Source: Comamonadaceae bacterium
GTDB lineage: Bacteria; Pseudomonadota; Gammaproteobacteria; Burkholderiales; Burkholderiaceae
Assembly (NCBI GenBank): GCA_947505915.1
Contig: CANNNH010000024.1
Coordinates: 1 to 13,964, forward strand
Reading direction: 5' to 3'
DNA: 13,964 bases
Shown: positions 6,819-13,219 of the stretch, piece after piece
Position numbering within the stretch: position 1 is the stretch's first letter
How the letters are laid out: every line of letters begins with the position of its first letter
The notes under the pieces: generated by a model
Database searches by the model: none
Seen by the model: the letters and a program-made list of their open reading frames with translations, nothing else
Told to the model about the DNA's origin: nothing
Translations under genes and position numbers: made by a program

Positions 6819-7722
6819 GCACTTGATCAAAGCCTTCCAGGGTGATGCTGTTCATGCCAAATGACAAAGCCCCATCAAGCCGTTTGTCTTGCCGGTAGGT
6901 TTGCAGCATGTCGTTGACGGCGGGGCTGCTGCTGGCGCTGAGCGGGTCGATGTTGACAATGGGGCAACGCGGGCAGGGCTTGACCGGCTGCAGCCGCACC
7001 CGGCTGTGCGCAGTGGCAATGTCGACATGGGCCAGGCGGTCTTCGTCATGTGCGGCCATGGCTTCTTGGCCGGGTGCATCACCCAGCACGATGTTGGGGC
7101 GAAAACGTGACATGCTCACAGCGGGCTGGCCGGCAGCCAGCAGCTTGGCGTTCAGCCCGGCCAGAGAAGCCTCGCTGGTGATCAACATCGGGTAACCGTC
7201 ACTGAACTGGTTGAGCGCCTGCACGCCGTCGGTCCAACTCAGGCTGGAGGCGCGCTGGTGTTCCGGGTCAAAGCGCACCAGGCGCGCTTTCACACCCAAA
7301 AAATCACTGAACCACTGGGCCGCAATGGCCCCCATGTCATAGGCCGCCACATCCTGGCCCCACACCTTGACGCGCACGGCCGATTCGACCTGGTCTATAG
7401 CCAAGTGCAGCGCCAGCATGCCGGGGGCACGCAACACAATGTCGTGCGCGCGCACCTGCGGCTGCACCAAGGCCATGCGCGGCAGTTCGCGCTGCGTCAA
7501 GAATTCACCCGTTTCATCCACCACCATCCAGGCACGGTCCAGGTCCAGGCCTGTTTCTGTGAGCAAGGCTTCGCCCAGTGCCACGCCGGCGCAGGACTTG
7601 ACCGGGTAGATATAAAGCTGGGCAATGACGGCGCTGAAATCAGGCGGGCGGTTGGTGTCAGTCACGAATAGGCTTTCATGTGGGCGGGTGGCTACGGCCT
7701 TGTTCAGGTCAGGATTTTGCAC
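6778..7722 (-). CDS. MOSC domain protein (YcbX / mARC-like molybdenum-cofactor enzyme)
   Basis: Up to 314 residues with an N-terminal MOSC beta-barrel domain (about 31-150, IAQLYIYPVKSCAGVAL ... LDLDRAWMVVD) and a C-terminal MOSC domain (about 170-314). The expected molybdenum-ligating cysteine is in KPCPRCPIVNID (Cys253, with Cys250 nearby). RFRPNIVL (207-214) is another family mark. Relatives such as E. coli YcbX and human mARC reduce N-hydroxylated compounds with Moco and need electron donors. No ferredoxin domain is fused at the end, so electrons must come from a separate protein. The outermost start is GTG at 7722, with AAGAGG only 2 nt upstream, which is poorly spaced. GTG at 7665 (reading V-T-D-T-N-R) would better fit a compact family N-terminus and leave room for divergent promoters. 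The start is uncertain. Its 3' end overlaps the MFS gene by 41 bp. Confidence 0.9.
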   Translation of the reverse strand: MQNPDLNKAVATRPHESLFVTDTNRPPDFSAVIAQLYIYPVKSCAGVALGEALLTETGLDLDRAWMVVDETGEFLTQRELPRMALVQPQVRAHDIVLRAPGMLALHLAIDQVESAVRVKVWGQDVAAYDMGAIAAQWFSDFLGVKARLVRFDPEHQRASSLSWTDGVQALNQFSDGYPMLITSEASLAGLNAKLLAAGQPAVSMSRFRPNIVLGDAPGQEAMAAHDEDRLAHVDIATAHSRVRLQPVKPCPRCPIVNIDPLSASSSPAVNDMLQTYRQDKRLDGALSFGMNSITLEGFDQVLKVGQSVTGTYRF

Positions 7723-7740
7723 TGCCTCTTAAAATAGCGC

Positions 7741-8865
7741 ATGAGCAAAGATTTTGACGTCTGTATCCGCGGTGACGGTATTGTGGGCCGCACGCTGGCA
7801 CTGCTGCTGGCGCGGCAACGTTTGCGCGTGGCCCTGGTCTGTGAGCCGGCCCATGCGCCTGCCACGCCCGACGTGCGGGCCTACGCCATCAATGCCGCTT
7901 CCCGCAGCCTGCTGATGCAAGTGCGGGCCTGGCCGCAAGACGCTGGCGTCACAGCGGTCAGCCAGATGCAGGTATGGGGTGACAGCGACGGACGGCTGGA
8001 CTTCAACCCGACAGACGGGCCGGCTGGCCAAGCAAGCGGCGATCAGGCTGCGCTGGCCTGGATTGTCGATGTGCCGGCGCTTGAACAGGCGCTGACTGAG
8101 GCCCTGCGCTTTGCGCCCGAGGTCGAGCTCATTGCCGCACCGGACGCAGCCCATGCAGTGCTGACGGTGGTCTGCGAAGGGCGTCATAGCCAAAGCCGGC
8201 GCGATTTCGGCGTCAGCTGGACCATCAAGCCCTACGACCAGAAGGCCGTGGCCGCCAGGCTGCACTCAGACCGTCCGCATGCCGGTGTGGCGCGCCAATG
8301 GTTCGGCCAGGGGGAGGTGCTGGGTTTGCTGCCGGTGGACGGCGCAGATGCACACACCCTGGCCATGGTCTGGTCGGTGCCGCAGAGCCGTGCCCAAGAA
8401 CTGCAAGCAATGACACCCGCCGCCCTGGTGGCAGCGCTGCAGCAGGTCTGCGGCGACCAGGCCGGCCAGCTCAGCCTGTGCAGTCCAGTGGCCAGCTGGC
8501 CCTTGACGCTGTGCAGCGCCCAGCGCTGGGTCGGGCCGGGTTGGGCCCTGGCTGGAGATGCTGCGCACACCGTGCACCCGATGGCGGGCCAGGGTCTGAA
8601 CCTGGGTCTGGCGGATGTCAACAAACTGGCGCAAGTGCTGCAAGCGCGCGAATACTGGCGCAGCCTGGGCGACGAAAAACTGCTGCGCCGCTACGAACGT
8701 TCGCGCAAAGCCGATGTCTTGGCCATGAGTGCTGTGACCGAAGGCTTGCACAGCCTGTTTGCACCCAGCGACAGCCGCTTGCAAGCGCTTCGCAACTGGG
8801 GCATGAAAAGCGTGGCGCGCAGCGGACCGATCAAGGGCTGGCTGACACGCCGGGCCATGGGCTGA
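7741..8865 (+). CDS. FAD-dependent monooxygenase of the UbiH/UbiF/VisC/COQ6 family
   Basis: A 374-residue flavoprotein hydroxylase probably acting on the ubiquinone biosynthetic ring or a related aromatic substrate. The N-terminal Rossmann motif is DVCIRGDGIVGRTLALLLA (6-24). The middle 'DG' motif, normally ADG, reads VVCEGRHSQ (143-151), so Asp is Glu. The C-terminal FAD ribityl-binding motif is intact as GDAAHTVHPMAGQGLNLGL (272-290), the UbiH-family signature. Which ring position it hydroxylates (UbiH, UbiF, UbiI or other) cannot be told. The ATG at 7741 gives the standard start. A TAAAAT hexamer ends only 5 bp before it, so the message may have almost no leader. It is divergent from the MOSC gene. 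dsbC follows after a terminator-like hairpin that overlaps this gene's stop codon. Confidence 0.9.
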   Translation: MSKDFDVCIRGDGIVGRTLALLLARQRLRVALVCEPAHAPATPDVRAYAINAASRSLLMQVRAWPQDAGVTAVSQMQVWGDSDGRLDFNPTDGPAGQASGDQAALAWIVDVPALEQALTEALRFAPEVELIAAPDAAHAVLTVVCEGRHSQSRRDFGVSWTIKPYDQKAVAARLHSDRPHAGVARQWFGQGEVLGLLPVDGADAHTLAMVWSVPQSRAQELQAMTPAALVAALQQVCGDQAGQLSLCSPVASWPLTLCSAQRWVGPGWALAGDAAHTVHPMAGQGLNLGLADVNKLAQVLQAREYWRSLGDEKLLRRYERSRKADVLAMSAVTEGLHSLFAPSDSRLQALRNWGMKSVARSGPIKGWLTRRAMG

Positions 8866-8889
8866 CACGGCCTGGATTTTTTCTTTTTT
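8850..8889 (+). terminator. Intrinsic terminator overlapping the 3' end of the UbiH-family gene
   Basis: The stem CCGGGCCATG (8850-8859) pairs with CACGGCCTGG (8866-8875): eight Watson-Crick pairs, one G-U and one A-C mismatch. The 6-nt loop GGCTGA contains the gene's TGA stop codon. A T-tract (TTTTTT-C-TTTTTT, 8877-8889) follows immediately. This is a standard rho-independent form. The stem is partly coding, and terminating ribosomes would cover it. Confidence 0.7.
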
Positions 8890-8903
8890 CAACAAAGCCT
8901 CAC

Positions 8904-8907
8904 AGGA
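8904..8907 (+). promoter_or_regulatory. Shine-Dalgarno AGGA that fixes the dsbC start
   Basis: AGGA ends 7 nt before the ATG at 8915. This favours that ATG over the in-frame TTG at 8909, which would have only a 1-nt spacing. Confidence 0.75.
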
Positions 8908-8914
8908 CTTGCGT

Positions 8915-9661
8915 ATGCGCTCAGTTTTCAGCATCTTCACCACCCGCGGCCGCGCGGCCCTGCTTGGCCTCGCCCTGGCACTGACGGCCGGTGTTGCTGC
9001 ACAAGCTCAGGAAGCGGCCATTCGCAAAAACCTGCTGGAGCGCCTGCCCACACTGCCCAAAATTGAAGAGGTCAGCAAAACACCGATGAACGGCCTGTTT
9101 GAAGTGCGGGTCAGCGGAAACGATATTTATTACACCGATGCAGACGGCAGCTTTCTGATTCAGGGCCATCTGATTGACACCCGTGCCAAAAAGAACCTGA
9201 CCGAAGAGCGGATGGACAAACTCAATGTGGTCGCCTTCGACTCACTGCCGCTGAACGACGCCTTCACCATAGTGCGCGGTAACGGAAAACGCAAGATGGC
9301 GGTGTTTGAAGACCCGAATTGCGGTTACTGCAAACGCTTTGAACGCGATATGCAAAAAGTCAACGACGTCACCATTCACCTGTTTTTAATGCCCATCCTG
9401 GGCCCGGACTCCGGCGTCAAGTCCAAGGCAGTCTGGTGCGCCAAAGACAAAGCCAAGGCCTGGGCCGACATGATGTTGCGCGACCAGAAAATAGCCCCCG
9501 GTAACTGCGATGCGACAGCGCTGACACGCAATATTGAGTTTGGCCAGCAAAACCGCATCACCGGCACGCCGACCCTGATTTTTGCGGACGGCAAACGTGT
9601 GCCGGGCGCCATCGGTGCGCAACAGGTTGAGCAGTACCTGGCACAAGCCAAAGCGCCCTGA
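8915..9661 (+). CDS. dsbC: Periplasmic thiol:disulfide interchange protein DsbC
   Basis: A 248-residue disulfide isomerase exported to the periplasm. The signal peptide has a basic start (MRSVFSIFTTRGR), a hydrophobic core (ALLGLALALTAGVA) and a probable AQA cleavage site after residue 31. The N-terminal dimerisation domain follows (about 33-95, with the DsbC-like 'IYYTDADGSFLIQGHLIDT'). The thioredoxin-fold catalytic domain has active-site CGYC (136-139) in FEDPNCGYCKRFE and the cis-proline loop TGTPTLIFADG (216-226). Cys175 and Cys198 match the second, structural disulfide of DsbC. CGYC, rather than CPYC, favours DsbC over DsbG. The start is set by AGGA 7 nt upstream. It probably needs its own promoter because a terminator lies just before it, though I could not identify one. 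The electron donor DsbD is not in the window. Confidence 0.95.
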   Translation: MRSVFSIFTTRGRAALLGLALALTAGVAAQAQEAAIRKNLLERLPTLPKIEEVSKTPMNGLFEVRVSGNDIYYTDADGSFLIQGHLIDTRAKKNLTEERMDKLNVVAFDSLPLNDAFTIVRGNGKRKMAVFEDPNCGYCKRFERDMQKVNDVTIHLFLMPILGPDSGVKSKAVWCAKDKAKAWADMMLRDQKIAPGNCDATALTRNIEFGQQNRITGTPTLIFADGKRVPGAIGAQQVEQYLAQAKAP

Positions 9662-9681
9662 ATTTTCCTTAGATTGGGCCT

Positions 9682-9695
9682 GCCGCCAAGGCGGC
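9682..9695. other. Short perfect hairpin between convergent dsbC and dipeptidase genes
   Basis: GCCGCC-AA-GGCGGC, a perfect 6-bp stem, lies in the 39-bp gap between the two convergent stop codons. There is no T-tract on either side, so it is not a clear intrinsic terminator. It could stabilise 3' ends. Confidence 0.4.
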
Positions 9696-9700
9696 CAGTC

Positions 9701-10672
9701 TCAGGAATGCCAGACTTGGGAGGCCACCCGGGTCATGTTGCCGCCCATGACAGCCAGGGACTCGGCTTGCGTCATACCCAGGTCTTGGAGTGCCTGGGGC
9801 AGCAGGGTCCAGTCTTCAATGGCCGGGTAGCTGCTGGGTTTGTCTGGAGCATAGCCAGCTGACGCGGGCCACCAGAATGCGCGATCCCAGCCTTGGGGCG
9901 GTTCCTGCTCGATACCGGCTTGATGAAAGCTGATGTCAAAACCCACACCCACGTGCTGCACACCCACCAGGTCAGCCACATAAGCGGCGTGGCGGGCGAT
10001 GTCTTTGGCGCTGGGGCGAGCGTTGCCGGTACCCAAAAACTTGGAGACGCCAGAAATACACACCACACCGCCCGTAGCGGCGCAAGCGCGGATTTGCTCA
10101 TCGGTGATGTTGCGACCGTGCTCGACCAGGGCCAGCGGATTGGCATGGCTGAAGATCACCGGCGCTTGTGAATGGGCCATGATGTCCAGGCTGCAGCGCC
10201 GGCCGGTGTGTGAGCAGTCCATCAGCACACCGGCATCGTTGACCGCACGCACCATGCGCCGGCCCAGTTCGGTGAGGCCGCGCGCCACATCGTGGCAACC
10301 ATCTGCCACCGCGTTATTGCGGTTGTAGGCAAAGTGCATTTGCTTGACGCCTAGGTCGCGCAGCAAAGCCACCATCTCGGTGCGCTCTTGCAGGGGGACT
10401 GCACCTTCCAGATCAAATCCCACCGTCAGCAAGCCTTGCGCTGAATTTTGCGCAAGGGCTTGCACCGTAGTGGCCAACACCAATTCCTGCGGATGGGCAG
10501 CGATGGTGGCCCGAAAACCGGCGATCACGGTCATCACCTGGTCCAGCGGTGTCATGTCCATGCCGATATTGATCGACACGTAGCGCACACCGCACTCGCG
10601 GTATGTCAACAAGGGCGCAAAGCTGGCTTCCGGGTTCAAAGGCAGACAGGTGTGGGCTTCCCAGATGGCCAT
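9701..10672 (-). CDS. Peptidase M19 (membrane/renal dipeptidase family), cytoplasmic form in a peptide-transport operon
   Basis: A 323-residue metallo-dipeptidase of family M19, which cleaves dipeptides, including some with a C-terminal D-residue. TIM-barrel metal-site motifs are present in order: His7 in WEAHTCLPL, Glu89 in GFDLEGAVPL, His155 in MDCSHTGRR, His176 in VIFSHANPL, Arg187 in RNITDEQIRA and Asp246 in HVGVGFD. The first motif is normally HxD; here it is H-T-C, so Cys9 replaces a zinc-binding Asp. No signal peptide or lipobox is visible, so it should act in the cytoplasm on imported peptides. The start at ATG 10672 is preceded by GGAG (10680-10683, 7-nt spacing) and lies 2 bp after the upstream ATPase stop; an in-frame TTG at 10678 is less likely. 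It is the last gene of the transporter operon. Fold and operon role are confident; the substrate is unknown. Confidence 0.9.
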   Translation of the reverse strand: MAIWEAHTCLPLNPEASFAPLLTYRECGVRYVSINIGMDMTPLDQVMTVIAGFRATIAAHPQELVLATTVQALAQNSAQGLLTVGFDLEGAVPLQERTEMVALLRDLGVKQMHFAYNRNNAVADGCHDVARGLTELGRRMVRAVNDAGVLMDCSHTGRRCSLDIMAHSQAPVIFSHANPLALVEHGRNITDEQIRACAATGGVVCISGVSKFLGTGNARPSAKDIARHAAYVADLVGVQHVGVGFDISFHQAGIEQEPPQGWDRAFWWPASAGYAPDKPSSYPAIEDWTLLPQALQDLGMTQAESLAVMGGNMTRVASQVWHS

Positions 10673-10674
10673 GG

Positions 10675-11460
10675 TCAAACTCCGTTTTCAGTGTGTTCGC
10701 GCTTGAAGCCTTCAGAGGCCGCCATCAGCGCCTGGGTGTAGGGCTGATGGACGCGGCGTGCGGCCAGATCGTCGGCGGCGGCCATCTCGACGCAACGCCC
10801 GCCTTGCATCACCATCAGGCGACTGCACAGATGCGTCACCACCGCCAGGTCATGGCTGACCATCACATAGGTCAGTCCGCGGCGCTGGCGCAAATCGTCA
10901 AGCAAGTTGAGGACCTCGGCCTGAACAGAGGCGTCCAGCGCCGAAGTGGGTTCATCCAGCAGCAAAATTTGCGGCTCCAGAATCAGGGCGCGTGCAATCG
11001 CCACGCGCTGACGCTGCCCGCCCGAGAGTTGATGCGGGTAGCGAAAGCGAAAGCCTGAACCCAAGCCCACTTCATCGAGCGCCCGCACAATGCGTGCTTG
11101 CTGATCGTCCACCTTGTGAATGATCAGTGGCTCGCTGAGAATGCGGTCCACAGTCTGGCGCGGGTGCAATGAACCGTAGGGGTCTTGAAATACGATCTGC
11201 ACCATGCGGCGGTAAGCCGGGCTGCCGAGCGCAGGCAAAGCAGCTTGGCCCTGTGCATGAAACAAATTCATGCTGCCGCGCGCCATCGGCACCAGGCCGC
11301 AGAGCGCGCGCAGCAAGGTCGATTTGCCGGAGCCGGACTCACCCACAATTCCAAAGCTCTCACCGGGCTCCACTTGCAGGTTTATACCGTCGACCGCCAC
11401 AAACGAGCCGAAACTCACCTGCACATCCTGCAAGCGGATACCGACGCCTGAAGCGCTCAC
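10675..11460 (-). CDS. Peptide ABC transporter ATP-binding protein, DppF/OppF-like
   Basis: A 261-residue ATPase subunit energising peptide uptake at the inner face of the membrane. Seen in order: Walker A GESGSGKST (about 40-48), Q-loop IVFQDPYGSLHPR (about 89-101), signature LSGGQRQRVAIARAL (about 145-159), Walker B ILLLDEPTSALD (about 165-176), H-loop VSHD (His203). The VHQPYTQALM tail corresponds to the short Opp/Dpp C-terminal region, so it is somewhat shorter than typical DppF (about 330). The start is ambiguous: GTG at 11469 or GTG at 11460. I chose 11460 because GGAG (11469-11472) sits 8 nt upstream and the GTGA makes the same 4-bp overlap with the preceding stop as the other operon junctions. 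It pairs with the upstream ATPase as a heterodimer. Confidence 0.93.
   Translation of the reverse strand: MSASGVGIRLQDVQVSFGSFVAVDGINLQVEPGESFGIVGESGSGKSTLLRALCGLVPMARGSMNLFHAQGQAALPALGSPAYRRMVQIVFQDPYGSLHPRQTVDRILSEPLIIHKVDDQQARIVRALDEVGLGSGFRFRYPHQLSGGQRQRVAIARALILEPQILLLDEPTSALDASVQAEVLNLLDDLRQRRGLTYVMVSHDLAVVTHLCSRLMVMQGGRCVEMAAADDLAARRVHQPYTQALMAASEGFKREHTENGV
10680..10683 (-). promoter_or_regulatory. Shine-Dalgarno GGAG that fixes the dipeptidase start
   Basis: GGAG on the minus strand lies inside the last codons of the upstream ATPase gene, 7 nt before the ATG at 10672. It selects that ATG over the TTG at 10678. Confidence 0.7.
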
Positions 11461-12299
11461 AGCAGCCACTCCGCTTGCCTTGACAGGGTTGGCAAAGGCC
11501 GCACCGGCTGCCCCAGTTTAGGCAGGCAATGCAAGAGCCCCCGAGTGTAAGGATGCTGCGCTTGCGACAAGCCGCCGGCCTTGAGCTCTTCCACCACACG
11601 CCCGGCGTACATGACCAAAATACGGTCGCAAAAAGACGAGACCAGCCGTAAATCATGGGACACAAAAATCAGACCCATGCCGCGCTGTGACACCAGCTTG
11701 TCCAAAATCGACAGCACCTGCAATTGCACCGTGACATCCAGCGCCGAGGTCGGTTCGTCGGCAATCAGCAAATCAGGCTGGGGGCACAGCATCATGGCGA
11801 TCATGGCCCGCTGGCCCATGCCGCCCGAGACTTCGTGTGGGTACAAACCAAACACGCGCTGCGGGTTGTCAATCTGTACAGCCACCAACGCCGCCAGGGT
11901 TTCTTCAATGGCCTGCGCACGGTTCATGGGCCGGTGCGCTTGCAAGGTTTCGACGATTTGCTCGCCGATGGTCATCACCGGATTGAGCGAAAACTTAGGG
12001 TCCTGCAGCACCATGGTCATGCGTTTGCCGCGCAGCTCACGCCTTTGCTGCGGCGAGCAGGTGAGCAAATCAGTCTCGCCTAAACGCATGCGAGAGGCGC
12101 GCACACGCGCCTCGGGCGGCGTTAAGCCCATGATGGCGCGGCCGGTTTGTGATTTGCCCGAGCCCGATTCGCCCACGATGCCCAAACGCTCACGGCCCAA
12201 TGTGAAGCTGACCGACTTGACCGCGTCCACCCAATCGCCGTGCCGGTCGGCAAAAGAGACCTGCAAATCCTGCACATCCAACAGCGGCGCTGAGCTCAT
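11457..12299 (-). CDS. Peptide ABC transporter ATP-binding protein, DppD/OppD-like
   Basis: A 280-residue ATPase subunit, partner of the DppF-like protein. It shows Walker A GESGSGKSQ (43-51, with Gln where Thr or Ser is usual, common in DppD/OppD), Q-loop VLQDPKFSLNP (97-107), signature VSGGMGQRAMIAMML (157-171), Walker B DLLIADEPTSALD (176-188) and H-loop SHD (His215). The C-terminal QHPYTRGLLHCLP is the oligopeptide/dipeptide transporter tail, which separates this family from other ABC ATPases. The lack of a long C-terminal cysteine-containing extension makes it shorter than typical E. coli DppD (327). The ATG at 12299 overlaps the upstream permease stop by 4 bp (ATGA). Confidence 0.94.
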   Translation of the reverse strand: MSSAPLLDVQDLQVSFADRHGDWVDAVKSVSFTLGRERLGIVGESGSGKSQTGRAIMGLTPPEARVRASRMRLGETDLLTCSPQQRRELRGKRMTMVLQDPKFSLNPVMTIGEQIVETLQAHRPMNRAQAIEETLAALVAVQIDNPQRVFGLYPHEVSGGMGQRAMIAMMLCPQPDLLIADEPTSALDVTVQLQVLSILDKLVSQRGMGLIFVSHDLRLVSSFCDRILVMYAGRVVEELKAGGLSQAQHPYTRGLLHCLPKLGQPVRPLPTLSRQAEWLL

Positions 12300-13219
12300 T
12301 TCACACCCTTGGGGTCGAGCGCATCGCGCAGACCATCGCCCAGCAAATTAAAAGCCAGGCTGATGAGAAAAATCGCGGCCCCCGGGGCGGCAGCCACCCA
12401 CCACTGATCGAGCACGTACTGACGACCGGCAGCGATCATGGCACCCCATTCGGGCATGGGGGGTTGGGCGCCCAGGCCCAGAAAACCCAGACCCGCCGCA
12501 GTCAGGATGATGCCCGCCATGTCCAGCGTCACCCGCACAATCACGGACGACACACACAGCGGCATGATGTGACGGGTGACGATGCGCCATGGGGACGCGC
12601 CCATCAGTTGCACGGAGGCGATGTAGTCGGCGCGGCGAATGCTGAGGGTTTCGGCGCGCGCAATGCGTGCATAGGGCGGCCAAGAGGTGATGGCAATGGC
12701 AATCACCGCGTTTTCAATGCCGGGCCCGAGTGCTGCCACAAAGGCCAAGGCCAGAATCAGCCGTGGGAAAGCCAGAAAAATATCGGTCACACGCATCAGC
12801 ACGGCGTCGACCCAACCGCCGGCATAACCCGCCACGGTGCCGACGATCAAGCCGATCGGCGCCGCCAAAATGGCCACCAGTATCACCACCATCAGCGTGA
12901 TGCGCGAGCCATACAAGAGCCGGGAGTAAATGTCCCGGCCCTGGTCGTCCGTGCCCAGCCAGTGCACTGTTGAAGGCGGCAGCAGTCGCGTCTTGACCAG
13001 ATCGCCTTCGAATGGCGGAAACGGTGCCAGCACAGGCGCAAAAACAGCCAGCAGCACCAGGAGCAACACGATCACCAGGCCGCTGACGGCCAGGCGGTTG
13101 CGGGCAAAGGTCCGCCAGCCGGCGTACCAACGCCCCAGCGTGGCCTGACGTCTGGACTGCGGCGCATCGCTCATCAGCCAGTCACGCCATCCGCTTGGGG
13201 GCATGGTGTTGGAGCTCAT
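12296..13219 (-). CDS. Peptide ABC transporter permease, DppC/OppC-like
   Basis: A 307-residue inner-membrane permease subunit. A cytoplasmic N-terminus with the OppC_N-type region (RTFARNRLAVSGLVIVLLLV, about 36-55) leads into TM1. A periplasmic loop contains HWLGTDDQGRDIYSRLLYG (86-104), highly characteristic of DppC/OppC. Further helices follow at about 108-132, 149-180 and 270-290. The ATPase-coupling EAA loop is ASVQLMGASPWRIVTRHIMP (about 202-221). The LGLGAQPPMPEWGAMI motif near the end is also diagnostic. The ATG at 13219 overlaps the stop of the other permease by 4 bp. It forms a heterodimeric channel with the DppB-like protein. Substrate (dipeptide, oligopeptide, or another Opp-class ligand) cannot be told. 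Confidence 0.94.
   Translation of the reverse strand: MSSNTMPPSGWRDWLMSDAPQSRRQATLGRWYAGWRTFARNRLAVSGLVIVLLLVLLAVFAPVLAPFPPFEGDLVKTRLLPPSTVHWLGTDDQGRDIYSRLLYGSRITLMVVILVAILAAPIGLIVGTVAGYAGGWVDAVLMRVTDIFLAFPRLILALAFVAALGPGIENAVIAIAITSWPPYARIARAETLSIRRADYIASVQLMGASPWRIVTRHIMPLCVSSVIVRVTLDMAGIILTAAGLGFLGLGAQPPMPEWGAMIAAGRQYVLDQWWVAAAPGAAIFLISLAFNLLGDGLRDALDPKGVK

Noticed and set aside
8266..8943. 225-residue minus-strand frame
   Set aside because: It is antisense to the UbiH-family gene, with His/Gln-rich shadow composition and no domain.
9682..9695. Hairpin after dsbC as an intrinsic terminator
   Set aside because: The stem is perfect but the 2-nt loop is too tight and no T-tract follows on either strand. 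It is kept only as a hairpin feature.
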